Source: an uncultured Collinsella sp.
GTDB lineage: Bacteria > Actinomycetota > Coriobacteriia > Coriobacteriales > Coriobacteriaceae
Direction of reading: 5' to 3'
Length of the DNA: 64,000 bases
Assembly: GCA_900543845.1 (NCBI GenBank)
Contig: UQTD01000001.1
Span: 62,001 to 126,000, forward strand
Shown here: positions 1 through 8,738 of the stretch, piece after piece
Layout of the letters: every line of letters begins with the position of its first letter
Numbering within the stretch: the first letter of the stretch is position 1
Notes under the pieces: model-generated
The model's input: only the letters and a program-made list of their open reading frames with translations
Databases searched by the model: none
What the model was told of the DNA's origin: nothing
Translations under genes and position numbers: made by a program

Positions 1-56
1 ATGCGAGCTGCCTCATTGGTGCGGATACGCTTCTTCTGAGACTTGATGTTTGCCAC
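1..56 (-). CDS. rpsT: 30S ribosomal protein S20 (N-terminal fragment)
   Basis: Only the first 18 codons are inside the window. Read on the minus strand from a GTG at 54-56 they give MANIKSQKKRIRTNEAARM, which is the highly conserved amino terminus of S20, a primary 16S rRNA binding protein of the small subunit. A purine-rich AAGGAACTCC sits just before the GTG. The gene lies downstream of holA in the same direction, a common bacterial arrangement, but has its own candidate promoter in the 133-bp gap. The rest lies outside the window. Identification rests on the N-terminal match alone, which is distinctive. Confidence 0.88.
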   Translation of the reverse strand, partial: MANIKSQKKRIRTNEAAR

Positions 57-131
57 TTCTGGAGTTCCTTTCGAGTTCCTTGCAAAAAATGTATGACACC
101 TCTGAGACACGGTGAGGTCATGCAAGCGCCT

Positions 132-140
132 ACTATAGCA
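132..140 (-). promoter_or_regulatory. candidate extended -10 promoter for rpsT
   Basis: On the minus strand this reads TGCTATAGT, an extended -10 element, about 75 bp before the rpsT start. No good -35 hexamer is placed at 16-18 bp; a TTGACA at the holA end is too far away. Confidence 0.4.
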
Positions 141-189
141 CGCTCCCCCTCAAAGGGATAGAACGAATTTGTCAAATAGGCAGGTATCA

Positions 190-1152
190 TCACGATTTTC
201 TCAAGATGTTCGTAATCCAGAGCAAAAGCGCGGTCTCCGAATCGGCCGAACCCTTGAGCGCGAGCTCAACATCGACGGCACCCTCGAGCGCGGCAACGAG
301 CTCGGTCATCGAAAAACGACGCGCCCAGGTAAGGTGATTCTTGACCTGCCAGGCCTGAAGCTTGAGCGTCGCGGCGAGCTCACGCCCCTGCCCGCGCCCA
401 TCGAGCGCCTTGGCGACGATCAGCTCACGAATGCGACCGCATAGCAGCGTGTAGGTCCACACGTAGCTCTTGGAGGGCAGAAGCTTAAAGAGCTCGAGCG
501 AACGCCGCATATCGCGAGCCGAGACGGCATTGAGGAAGTCCCAGGGTTGAACCTCGGCCGTGCGCACGATCCAACGCTCCACGTCGGCGAGCTCAATCTG
601 GGGCGCCTCGACCATCTGGGCGAGCTTTGCCAGGTCGTTATCGAGCATGCGCGTGTTTTCGCCCGAACGCGAGACGAGCTCCTCGGCAGCAGCCGTCGAG
701 ATGGACTTACCGTGCTGCGTCGCCATCTGCTGAACACGACGCGGCAATTCCCAGCGCTTGGTACCCGAGCAGTCGACGATGGCCTTCTTGCCGATCTTGG
801 CGAGTGCCTTATACAGGCGCGTATTCTTGGCAAGTGAGTCGGCGATAATGAGACAGACCGTCGTGGGGTTGGGACTTGCGAGGTACTCGACGAGCGGTTC
901 CGAGACCGCCTTGGCAAGCTTGGAGCAGCCGTCGAGGATCACCAGGCGAAACTCGCTACCCATGGGAAAGGTATTGAGCGAGCCGATGATCGACTCGATA
1001 TCGGGATCTTTCGTCATGTCGCGTTCATCGAGGTTGAACTCAACCATACCCGACTTTTCCAAACGAGCTTTCATACGCGAGACGGCGTGGTCGCGCTTGA
1101 CCCCATCGGTACCGACGATCAGATAAGCCGGCAGCAGACCGGTTTCGGACAT
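190..1152 (-). CDS. holA: DNA polymerase III subunit delta
   Basis: Delta opens the beta sliding clamp within the clamp-loader complex. The 320-residue product has the HolA layout: an N-terminal AAA+-like domain starting ETGLLPAYLIVGTDG, the degenerate nucleotide-binding region typical of delta, then a helical collar domain with the PWDFLNAVSARD stretch. I chose the ATG at 1150-1152 because GAGGGG precedes it by five bases; an upstream in-frame ATG would add 20 residues without family support. It follows comEA-comEC on the same strand and precedes rpsT, a conserved neighbourhood (comEC-holA-rpsT) in many Gram-positive bacteria. Confidence 0.9.
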   Translation of the reverse strand: MSETGLLPAYLIVGTDGVKRDHAVSRMKARLEKSGMVEFNLDERDMTKDPDIESIIGSLNTFPMGSEFRLVILDGCSKLAKAVSEPLVEYLASPNPTTVCLIIADSLAKNTRLYKALAKIGKKAIVDCSGTKRWELPRRVQQMATQHGKSISTAAAEELVSRSGENTRMLDNDLAKLAQMVEAPQIELADVERWIVRTAEVQPWDFLNAVSARDMRRSLELFKLLPSKSYVWTYTLLCGRIRELIVAKALDGRGQGRELAATLKLQAWQVKNHLTWARRFSMTELVAALEGAVDVELALKGSADSETALLLWITNILRKS

Positions 1153-1230
1153 TGCGCTCCCCTCTCGCAGACTCTCGAATTCGTACCGTGCCATTTTAGC
1201 CCAGGGTCCCACCGCGCGCCAACGGCAGCA

Positions 1231-3534
1231 TCACGGTCGCTGGCATCGCATCGCAAAGCCCTTCGCGGTCGGCTTGATGGTGATATCACCGTGTTCGATG
1301 GTGCATGCGAATGCACCACCCGCTTCCTTAACGGCATCGATGCAGGCGTCCGAGGGATGGCCGTAGCGGTTGCCCTCGCCCGCACTCGCGATAGAGAGCT
1401 CGGGCTTAAGCGTTTCCAGCAGGTCTAGGTCGACAGAAACCTTTGAGCCGTGATGTCCCAGCTTGAGCACATCGATATCCCCCACCTCCTGTACAAACTC
1501 GCGTTCCTGATCGAGCTCGGCATCGCCGGTGAGTAGCATGCGGAGGCTCTGGCCTCCTTGGGCATAACTGAGCAGCAAGACAAGCGAGTCTTCATTGCCC
1601 TCGCCATCCACCGTGTCAAACGGCCACATCACACGAGCCCGAAATGTGCCGATATCGATCGCGTCCCCGCGAGCTACCTGCCGATACGTTACGCCCGGGC
1701 GATTTAGGACCTCAGCGGGCGCATCCTCCAGCGCATTAGCCGCGACCGCAATGGTTCCAACCGAAAACTGATCGAGCACATCGGGAAGGCCACCCCAATG
1801 GTCTTCGTCCCAATGCGTCACGAAGACGGCGTCGATATGGTGAACGTTATTGCGCACCAGCGCGCTTACCACGCGCTCATCAAGCCCACAGTCGACGAGC
1901 GCCACGGTCCCACCTTGGCGAATAAGAATGGCATCGGCCTGGCCCACATCGAGCACCGTTGCCGAAGGCGGCGCGAATCGATCCCAATAGACATACGGAA
2001 CAACCGCAGCAAGCATCAAACATAGCAACCCCACCGCCATGGGGCGTGCGCGGGGACGTGGCCACCAGACCAAGAGGGCCGCCAGGGCGACCGGTACCAC
2101 GTATATCCAGACCGTATCGGGCGGCACGCTAACGGATGCGCCCGGAACAGCAGCAAAAAGCTGCTCAAAGAACAGCGCGCAACGAGCGACAATCATGGGC
2201 ACCACGAGCGCCACGCGACTCAACAGCGGCACAAGCGAGCAGGGCACCAGCACGACCGACGATGCGAGCAGCACGCTTATCACCGGACCGATCACGGCGT
2301 TTGCGAGCGGGGCAATGAGCGATAACGTCCCAAATGTAGGAATGGTAACGGGAAGAGTCGCCAGCTGCGAGCACAGTGTGACGGACAAAATACTGGCAAC
2401 CCCCGAGGGCACGCCCAGCTCAACCAAGGCGTAGGTGGCGTAGGGGCAAAAACAAAGGATGGCAAATACGCTGGCGCACGAAAGCTGAAAACCCATCTCA
2501 AACAATACCGTCGGACGCAGCAACACAAAGATTGCCATGGTCACAAACAGAGCCGAGAGGCCATGCCGACGACGTCCGGCGCCGTTGGCGACAAGCGTCG
2601 CCGCCACCATACAGCACGCGCGCACGGCCGAAGGCGAAGCGCCCGTAAAGACGGCATAGGCAGCAAGGGCCAGCACCAACAGCCCCCGCTGAAGCCCACG
2701 AGAGAGGCGCGTCTTTTGCAGGGCGCTCTCAATCACAAACCCCACGATGGCAAGATGGCTGCCCGAGACAGCGATGAGATGCGCCGTTCCCGTCACCGAA
2801 AACCAATCGCCCGCCGGCTGGGCGCGCAGCTCGGCAGAACGACCGCAGACGACACCGGCTATGAGCGCACGCGCCGGGTCGGTCGCAGGCGAGATGGACG
2901 CAAGCAGCCCATTTCGCAGCCGAAGCAGCGGCCCTGGAGAGCCATCGTCGACCGAAACCAACCGGATGACTTTAGCCTTACGAAGCTCGCCCCGAAGCAC
3001 GCGTGAGCGCCCATACGCATCATTCTCAAAGCGCGAAATTCGACCGATAGCACGTACATGCGAACCGACGCCGAGCTCGCGATCACACGACAGACGAACC
3101 TCACCCAAGCGCCTGCCGTCCACGCATGTTTCGCAGGTGTAGGAATACGTCCCATCGTTTATGGACGGATCACCCTGCGCGACAAACTCGAGACTGCTTG
3201 CCGCTCGACCGTCGAGCGCCTTCGTGGCACTTAGCGCACCCACAGCCCACCACGCCGAAACAATCGAGCCCGCCAGCAAACCGATAGCTGCGGCATATAG
3301 CCAACGTTTCCACAGGACAAGTCGCTCACAAGATCGAGCCAGCACCATGCACAGCGACGCCGCAACCGAAATAACTACAAGCGGTCCAACCGCCGATGTC
3401 TGCTCCCCCAGTATCGCATCGGCGGCCACGTTGAGCACCAAGACACAGCTAACGCACAGACCGGCACACAAGGCCATCGTCCATGGCACGAGGGGCCGCG
3501 GAGGCATCACATGCTCGCGCTTGGGCGCGCTCAT
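1231..3534 (-). CDS. comEC: ComEC/Rec2 DNA-uptake channel with metallo-beta-lactamase domain
   Basis: Polytopic membrane protein of 767 residues that in competent bacteria carries single-stranded DNA across the cytoplasmic membrane. The N-terminal part has several hydrophobic helices and an OB-like periplasmic segment. The central competence domain includes GSHLAIVGF. The C-terminal metallo-beta-lactamase-like domain, from about residue 525, retains the VTHWDEDHWGG and LKLGHHGSK metal-site motifs. The start at 3534 (MSAPKREH) overlaps the comEA stop as ATGA, indicating translational coupling. An upstream in-frame start would lie inside comEA. The ORF is intact, so uptake could be functional, although competence in this group is not shown by the sequence. 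Confidence 0.93.
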   Translation of the reverse strand: MSAPKREHVMPPRPLVPWTMALCAGLCVSCVLVLNVAADAILGEQTSAVGPLVVISVAASLCMVLARSCERLVLWKRWLYAAAIGLLAGSIVSAWWAVGALSATKALDGRAASSLEFVAQGDPSINDGTYSYTCETCVDGRRLGEVRLSCDRELGVGSHVRAIGRISRFENDAYGRSRVLRGELRKAKVIRLVSVDDGSPGPLLRLRNGLLASISPATDPARALIAGVVCGRSAELRAQPAGDWFSVTGTAHLIAVSGSHLAIVGFVIESALQKTRLSRGLQRGLLVLALAAYAVFTGASPSAVRACCMVAATLVANGAGRRRHGLSALFVTMAIFVLLRPTVLFEMGFQLSCASVFAILCFCPYATYALVELGVPSGVASILSVTLCSQLATLPVTIPTFGTLSLIAPLANAVIGPVISVLLASSVVLVPCSLVPLLSRVALVVPMIVARCALFFEQLFAAVPGASVSVPPDTVWIYVVPVALAALLVWWPRPRARPMAVGLLCLMLAAVVPYVYWDRFAPPSATVLDVGQADAILIRQGGTVALVDCGLDERVVSALVRNNVHHIDAVFVTHWDEDHWGGLPDVLDQFSVGTIAVAANALEDAPAEVLNRPGVTYRQVARGDAIDIGTFRARVMWPFDTVDGEGNEDSLVLLLSYAQGGQSLRMLLTGDAELDQEREFVQEVGDIDVLKLGHHGSKVSVDLDLLETLKPELSIASAGEGNRYGHPSDACIDAVKEAGGAFACTIEHGDITIKPTAKGFAMRCQRP

Positions 3535-4241
3535 ACGCAGATGCAATCTTTGATTTTGGCGAGCTTCTTCTCACCGATTCCCGATACGCGCATCAGGTCA
3601 TCGACTGAGGCAAAAGCACCGTTCTTTGTCCGCTCGTCGATAATCGACTGAGCCATAGAAGGCCCAATGCCCGAAAGCGTCTGCAACTCCGCCGCACTTG
3701 CCGTATTGATGTTCACGAGCCCCGACGAAGACCCCGCACCAGGGGTCGTGGCAGCACTACTTTCGGCCCCGCCGACCGCCGCAGCCGCCTGTTGCTCCCC
3801 CACCGTCGGCACATAAATCTTTTGACCATCCGTGATCTTGGACGCACGGTTAAGCCCTGTAACATCCGCGTCGGCCGTAAGTCCTCCGGCTGCATCGATC
3901 GCTTGGGACACCCGCGCCCCATCTTTAAGCCGGTACACGCCAGGCCTCGCAACGGCCCCATCAACATCGACGTACACCTCGGCAGTAGAAGAACTCTTGG
4001 CAGACGACTCATCGGCAACATCAGAAGACGCATCCCCGGCCCCGTGCACATCCGAGACGCTCGCCTCATCACTACGCTCAAACGACACGCTACTGGAGTG
4101 GCCACCAAAACTTGCCATCGCCAAACCGCTCGCGGCGGCAATGACAACCAGAATCGCCACCACCACCGCTTTATGCCCGAGCAACTTGCCCGCCCAGCGG
4201 TCCATCTTTTTGACCCGTTCATGTTGTTCGCGCTGCGCCAT
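3531..4241 (-). CDS. comEA: ComEA-type DNA-binding competence protein (SLBB + helix-hairpin-helix)
   Basis: Membrane-anchored DNA receptor that hands DNA to ComEC. The 236-residue product has a short basic N-terminus, one membrane anchor (VVVAILVVIAAASGLAM), an acidic and serine-rich linker, an SLBB-like beta domain (EVYVDVDGAVARPGVYRL) and a C-terminal pair of helix-hairpin-helix motifs (INTASAAELQTLSGIGPSM). The start is the ATG at 4239-4241, preceded by GGGAGG at seven bases; the longer frame upstream lacks a ribosome site. It ends in CICV, leaving two cysteines at the C-terminus, which is a little unusual. Coupled to comEC by a 4-base overlap. Confidence 0.92.
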   Translation of the reverse strand: MAQREQHERVKKMDRWAGKLLGHKAVVVAILVVIAAASGLAMASFGGHSSSVSFERSDEASVSDVHGAGDASSDVADESSAKSSSTAEVYVDVDGAVARPGVYRLKDGARVSQAIDAAGGLTADADVTGLNRASKITDGQKIYVPTVGEQQAAAAVGGAESSAATTPGAGSSSGLVNINTASAAELQTLSGIGPSMAQSIIDERTKNGAFASVDDLMRVSGIGEKKLAKIKDCICV

Positions 4242-4454
4242 AGCAAAACCTCCCAGCACCATCGTGTCAGGAAAACGCAGCAAAACGAACCGCATGGACA
4301 ACCCAGTTTTGACGGTCAAACCAAATACCGACCAAAACCTTGCGCGAACATGTCCATTTATTCAGTCACACGTCAGCGGATGAACATCTTGACATCATTT
4401 GCCCAGATAGCGAAAGACCGACGATACAGGCGCATCGTCGGTCTATGCAGGCAA

Positions 4455-5699
4455 TTACTCGTGATCTTGGTAAATCTCACGCGGAGCAAGCTCCGAATGT
4501 TTGCGTTTTAGGGTCTTAGGGGCCTTATACGTGTTGCTGGAGAAGTCGATATACTCGGTCTGCTTAAGCAGGCGCTCGATCATTTCCTCGTGGTCGAACA
4601 GCTCCCAGGCCTCGTGCACGGCATCGAGTTTGGAGTGCGTCTCGGGACGACGAGGCATAAACAGCGTGCAGCAGTCGGGCGCCGCCTCGGTGGAAATATC
4701 GAACGTGCCGATCTCCTGAGCGCGCGCAATGATCTCCTGCTTGTCGGACCCGATGAGCGGACGGAACACGGGAATCTTCACGGCCTCGTTGACGGCCATG
4801 ATGTTCTCGAGCGTCTGGGAGGCAACCTGACCGAGCGACTCGCCGGTAACGATGGCCTTGGCGCCCTCGATATGTGCAATGCGCTCGGCAACCGAATACA
4901 TGATGCGGCGATACATGATCACGCGCAGGTTGCTGGGGCAGGAGACGGAAATCTCACGCTGGCAATCGCCGAACGGCACCACGTACAGGCGGCCGATCTG
5001 GACACCCGGCTCAAGCGCGCGGATGATGTCCTGCACCAAATACTCGCTCGTATCGGGAGTCTGCGGACGACCGGAGAAATGTACCGGCACGCACACCGCA
5101 CCGCGACGCGCGAGCATCCAGGTCGCCACCGGAGAATCGATGCCCGACGACAGAAGCGTCACGACCTTGCCGGCAGAACCCACCGGCAGACCGCCCACGC
5201 CGCGCTCGGAGCGCGCGTACACGTAAACGCTACCCTGGACCACCAGTACGTGCACCATCGCATCGGGGTCGTGCATTTGGACCTTTTTATCGGGGAAGGC
5301 CTCGCACAGCACCTCGCCCACCTGACGATTAATATCAATCGAGGTGAGCTCATAGTCGGTATTGGAGCGCTTGGCGTGCACCTTAAACGAATCGAAGGTG
5401 CCAAACTCGCGCAGCGCCTTGACGGCGGCGGCGCAGTACTCCTGCGGGTCGCGGTTGGTGTGGTACGCCAGGGACACACGGGCAACTCCGGGGACGGTGC
5501 GGATGACACGCGCCGCCTCATCGGCCTGATGCTCGTTAAAGGTCACGAGGATATAACCGGAAATTCGAGACACGGCGTTCACGGAAAAGGCGGCCAAAGC
5601 CGCCTTAATGTTATCCATGAGGATATGCTCAAAATGTGCGCGGTTCTTGCCCTTCAGTCCAACCTCGTGATAGTGGACCAGGCAGACGCGAGCTGCCAT
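4455..5699 (-). CDS. thiI: tRNA 4-thiouridine synthase ThiI (no rhodanese domain)
   Basis: Adenylates U8 of tRNA and transfers sulfur to make 4-thiouridine; in some bacteria it also serves thiamine thiazole synthesis. The 414-residue protein has an N-terminal ferredoxin-like region, a THUMP domain, and a PP-loop ATPase domain with SSGIDSPVATW near residue 190. The DCCTLFMPRRPETH motif near residue 345 is a family hallmark. The C-terminal rhodanese domain of the enterobacterial enzyme is missing, as in many Gram-positive ThiI proteins, so sulfur probably comes directly from a dedicated cysteine desulfurase. ATG follows the rpoZ TAA without a gap (TAAATG). Confidence 0.93.
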   Translation of the reverse strand: MAARVCLVHYHEVGLKGKNRAHFEHILMDNIKAALAAFSVNAVSRISGYILVTFNEHQADEAARVIRTVPGVARVSLAYHTNRDPQEYCAAAVKALREFGTFDSFKVHAKRSNTDYELTSIDINRQVGEVLCEAFPDKKVQMHDPDAMVHVLVVQGSVYVYARSERGVGGLPVGSAGKVVTLLSSGIDSPVATWMLARRGAVCVPVHFSGRPQTPDTSEYLVQDIIRALEPGVQIGRLYVVPFGDCQREISVSCPSNLRVIMYRRIMYSVAERIAHIEGAKAIVTGESLGQVASQTLENIMAVNEAVKIPVFRPLIGSDKQEIIARAQEIGTFDISTEAAPDCCTLFMPRRPETHSKLDAVHEAWELFDHEEMIERLLKQTEYIDFSSNTYKAPKTLKRKHSELAPREIYQDHE

Positions 5700-5981
5700 T
5701 TAGGCTTCAGCAACCTTATGGCCGAGCGCCTTCTCGTAACGGGCCTCGTCGTAGGAGATATCGCCGTCGACGATCTCGTCCATAGCCATCGAGATGGTAT
5801 CGGCGCCGGAGAGCGCGATGGTGATGTCGTCGACATCCTGAACGGCAAGCACACGGTTATGCTGGCCGCGCAGCATGCTATTGATGTCGCAGGCGCGCTT
5901 GGAGGCAAGCGAAGCGAGCAGGAAGCGGTTGTGATCGGTCTTCTCCAGAAGATCGTCAATGCAAGGCTTTACAACGGACAC
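5700..5981 (-). CDS. rpoZ: RNA polymerase omega subunit
   Basis: Small subunit (93 residues) that chaperones the beta-prime subunit during RNA polymerase assembly. It contains the conserved core around NRFLLASLASKRACDIN and the segment DEIVDGDISYDEARYEKAL. The GTG start at 5979-5981 lies five bases after the gmk stop, with TGAGG overlapping that stop. The gmk-rpoZ pairing is very widely conserved. Downstream thiI starts immediately after its stop codon. Confidence 0.92.
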   Translation of the reverse strand: MSVVKPCIDDLLEKTDHNRFLLASLASKRACDINSMLRGQHNRVLAVQDVDDITIALSGADTISMAMDEIVDGDISYDEARYEKALGHKVAEA

Positions 5982-5986
5982 AGACC

Positions 5987-6556
5987 TCAGATCCTTTCAT
6001 GCATATCGAGAACGCGAACGAGCTCGTCGGTCGCGCGGTCGAGATCGTCATTCACCACGACGTCGTCGTAGCGGTCGGCAAGGGCAAGCTCATGGGCGGC
6101 GTTTGCCATACGCAGTTCAATCGTCTCGGGCGTCTCGGTACCGCGACCGACCAGACGCTCGCGGAGCACCTCGAGCGAGGGTGGCTTGATAAAGATCAGC
6201 ACGGCCTCGGGAAAACGCTCCTTGACCTGCAGGGCACCCTGGACATCAATCTCCAAAATGAGAGACGAACCAGAGGCGAGCTTGGACTGGACCTCGCTCA
6301 CCAACGTGCCGTAGCAGTTACCGTGGACCTCGGCCCACTCAACAAACTCACCGTTTGCCACGCGGCGGTCGAACTCCTCGCGCGTCAGGAAAAAATAATT
6401 GACGCCGTCGACCTCACCTTTGCGTGGGGCTCGCGTGGTAGCCGAAACCGTCAGGCCCAGGTTAGAGCGACGCTCGCGCACACGAGTGACGAGCGTGCCC
6501 TTGCCCGCGCCTGACGGTCCAGAAATCACAAAGAGCTTTGAATCCTGAGCGCTCAC
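5987..6556 (-). CDS. gmk: guanylate kinase
   Basis: Phosphorylates GMP to GDP using ATP. The 189-residue protein starts with the P-loop SGPSGAGKGTL and carries the GMP-binding TRAPRKGEVDGVNYFF region and the lid segment. A GTG start immediately follows the TAA of the upstream integration host factor gene (TAAGTG), so the two are probably translationally coupled. The order mIHF-gmk-rpoZ is typical of actinobacteria. Confidence 0.95.
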   Translation of the reverse strand: MSAQDSKLFVISGPSGAGKGTLVTRVRERRSNLGLTVSATTRAPRKGEVDGVNYFFLTREEFDRRVANGEFVEWAEVHGNCYGTLVSEVQSKLASGSSLILEIDVQGALQVKERFPEAVLIFIKPPSLEVLRERLVGRGTETPETIELRMANAAHELALADRYDDVVVNDDLDRATDELVRVLDMHERI

Positions 6557-6865
6557 TTATTTGGTCAGCTGCTCGAGGAGCTGCTCGCGCTGACGGACGC
6601 CAAGGCCCTGGACGCGACGGGTAGCGGAGATGCCGAGCTCCTCCATGATCTTGGCGGCCTTAGCCTTGCCATAACCGGGAAGAGACTCGATGAGGGTGGA
6701 AACCTTCATGCGAGAAGCAATGGGGTCATCGGAGTTGAGCACGGACTCGAGGGACTTCTCGCCCTTCTTGATCTGCTCACGGAGCTCTGCGCGAGCGTGA
6801 CGTGCGGCGGCAGCCTTCTCAAGAGCCTGCTTACGCTGCTCATCGGTAAGCTGAGGGAGTGCCAT
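6557..6865 (-). CDS. actinobacterial-type integration host factor (mIHF)
   Basis: Basic 102-residue nucleoid protein related to mycobacterial IHF (Rv1388) and streptomycete sIHF, not to the HU/IHF alpha-beta family. It has the long N-terminal helix rich in Lys/Ala (ALEKAAAARHARAELREQIK) and the C-terminal helix-two-turn-helix around LIESLPGYGKAKAAKIM with RRVQGLG, which binds the DNA minor groove. The ATG at 6863-6865 is preceded by GGAGG at five bases, so the product starts MALPQLTDEQ. Its position before gmk is as in Mycobacterium. This gene is one of the better taxonomic markers for Actinomycetota in the window. Confidence 0.9.
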   Translation of the reverse strand: MALPQLTDEQRKQALEKAAAARHARAELREQIKKGEKSLESVLNSDDPIASRMKVSTLIESLPGYGKAKAAKIMEELGISATRRVQGLGVRQREQLLEQLTK

Positions 6866-6909
6866 TCGTACCTCCAAATAGTTGGGTTATATCTGATTCA
6901 ATATTTGGC

Positions 6910-6918
6910 ATTTTAGCA
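6910..6918 (-). promoter_or_regulatory. candidate promoter of the mIHF-gmk-rpoZ-thiI operon
   Basis: On the minus strand this is TGCTAAAAT, an extended -10, about 45 bp before the mIHF start. A second possible promoter further upstream is TTGCAC (6970s) with TAACCT. The TTTTAGCACG at 6911-6920 recurs as a perfect inverted copy, CGTGCTAAAA, at 6988-6997, so a regulator or nucleoid protein could bind here. The 239-bp gap holds no other recognisable feature. Confidence 0.4.
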
Positions 6919-7104
6919 CGTAAAACGTACAAAATGCCCAATCGCGGCTCCATAGGTTAGACGATACCCGCAAAAAGTGCAATATATCGTGCTAAAAGAT
7001 GAGCCCCCGACCTGCGATTCCACACAAAGGATGGGAAAGTTTACGCAGGCACAGGGGCTAATTTGTGCTATTGAAACCAAAAAGTGGTAACTTAAGGGAA
7101 TCTT

Positions 7105-7821
7105 TTACGCGACGTTTTCGACCAGCTCAGCAACGATGGCGTCAAACGCGGCAACCGGATCGTCGGCGCCGGTAATGGGGCGGCCCACCACGATATGGCT
7201 CGCGCCGCGCTCAATAGCCTGGGAAGGCGTGGCAACGCGGGACTGATCGCCCAGCGCAGCACCAACCGGACGCACACCCGGGGTCACAATCAGCGCATCG
7301 GGACCCAGCAGCTCACGCATGTCATGAGCCTCCATCGGCGAGCACACGATGCCGTCGATACCGTTGGCCTGGGCGAGTTTTGCCAGACGGGCGGCCTCCT
7401 CGGCAACGGGCGACTCGACGCCGATCTCGCTCAACGCATCCTGATTCATGCTCGTAAGCACGGTGATGGCGACGAGCTTGGCTCGATCCTCGCGTGCCTC
7501 CTCGGCACCCTCACGGCAGGCGGCGAGCATAGCACCCGAACCCAAGCCGTGAACCGAAAGCAGGTCGGCACCGGCAAGCGAGGCCGAGCGAGCGGCACCG
7601 CGCACCTGATGCGGAATGTCATGGAACTTAAGGTCAAGGAAGACCTTAAAGCCCAGCTCCTTGAACGTCTTGACGATCTCGGGACCCTCGGCGTAATAGA
7701 GCGTCATGCCCACTTTAAGCCAAGCGGCATGGCCCGAAAGTTCATGGGCGAGCTCAAGCGCACGCTCACGGTCGCAGTCGAGGGCGACGATAACGCGGTC
7801 GCGGGCATCGGTCTCTAGCAT
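7105..7821 (-). CDS. pyrF: orotidine 5'-phosphate decarboxylase
   Basis: Last step of UMP synthesis: OMP to UMP plus CO2. A TIM-barrel protein of 238 residues with the catalytic DLKFHDIPHQV motif (Lys and Asp of the decarboxylase site) near residue 61 and the phosphate-binding VTPGVRPVG and VVGRPITGADDP segments. It is the bacterial type 1 PyrF. Its ATG overlaps the end of pyrD by seven bases, giving tight coupling. No clear terminator was found after its stop codon. Confidence 0.95.
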   Translation of the reverse strand: MLETDARDRVIVALDCDRERALELAHELSGHAAWLKVGMTLYYAEGPEIVKTFKELGFKVFLDLKFHDIPHQVRGAARSASLAGADLLSVHGLGSGAMLAACREGAEEAREDRAKLVAITVLTSMNQDALSEIGVESPVAEEAARLAKLAQANGIDGIVCSPMEAHDMRELLGPDALIVTPGVRPVGAALGDQSRVATPSQAIERGASHIVVGRPITGADDPVAAFDAIVAELVENVA

Positions 7822-8738
7822 TCGAAAGCACCTACCAGCTCGTTAATGTCCTTCACGCCCTGGGACTCGGCCCAGGCCTCGAGCTCGCGCGCGATCTTAA
7901 TCGAGGCGCACGGATCGACGAAGTTGGCCATACCGACCGATACACAGGTAGCGCCGGCCAGGATAAACTCAGCCGCATCCTCACCGGTCATGACGCCACC
8001 GACGCCATTGATGGGGATATCGACAGCCTGAGCGACTTCCCAGACCATACGCACGGCGATGTGGTGGCACAGCGGGCCCGAAAGGCCGCCCTTGGGCTTG
8101 GCCACACGCGACTTGCGGGTGTGAACGTCGATGGCCATACCCTGGATGGAGTTGATGACCGAAAGGCCGTCGGCGCCTGCGGCCTCGAGGGCGCGGGCGA
8201 TCTCAGCGACGTTGACCGGGGCCATCTTCACAAACAGCGGCTTGTCGGTCACCTTGCGGCAGGCGGCCATGACGCCAGAGGCGCCCTCGGGCGTGGAGCC
8301 CATGGCGGCACCGCCGGCGGCAATGTTGGGGCAGCTCACGTTGATCTCATAGCCGGCAGCCCAGGGGCACAGCTCGACATACATCTCGAGCGCACGGACA
8401 AACTCGTCCACGGAATGACCGGCAACCTGGCAAATGACCTGGCAACCGTCCTTGGAGAGCTGCTCGAGCCACGGACCGGACTCGCGGGCGAAAGCGGCCA
8501 CACCGGGGTTCTGCAGGCCCACGGAATTGATCATGCCGCCGGGGATCTCGGCCATGCGGGGTGCGGGATTGCCGGGCCAGGGCTCGGCGGCGCAGCCCTT
8601 GGTGGTGATGGCACCCAGCTGCGAGACATCGAAGAAGTTCTGGAACTGCCAACCGTAGCCAAAGGTACCGGCTGCGGTGTTGATGGGGTTCTGCATCTTG
8701 ACGCCGCCGAAATCGACGGCCATGTTCACGGTACCCAC
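7815..8738 (-). CDS. pyrD: dihydroorotate dehydrogenase B, catalytic (FMN) subunit
   Basis: Oxidises dihydroorotate to orotate using FMN and passes electrons through PyrK to NAD+. The 307-residue barrel shows NPINTAAGTFGYG at the N-terminus, EINVSCPN with the catalytic cysteine of class 1 enzymes near residue 138, and GVGGVMTGEDAAEF in the phosphate site. Next to pyrK this marks a class 1B (PyrDB) enzyme. A GTG overlaps the pyrK stop by one base (TAGTG), with AAGGTGG nine bases upstream. An ATG five codons in (MAVDFGG) is an alternative start. Confidence 0.94.
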   Translation of the reverse strand: MGTVNMAVDFGGVKMQNPINTAAGTFGYGWQFQNFFDVSQLGAITTKGCAAEPWPGNPAPRMAEIPGGMINSVGLQNPGVAAFARESGPWLEQLSKDGCQVICQVAGHSVDEFVRALEMYVELCPWAAGYEINVSCPNIAAGGAAMGSTPEGASGVMAACRKVTDKPLFVKMAPVNVAEIARALEAAGADGLSVINSIQGMAIDVHTRKSRVAKPKGGLSGPLCHHIAVRMVWEVAQAVDIPINGVGGVMTGEDAAEFILAGATCVSVGMANFVDPCASIKIARELEAWAESQGVKDINELVGAFEC

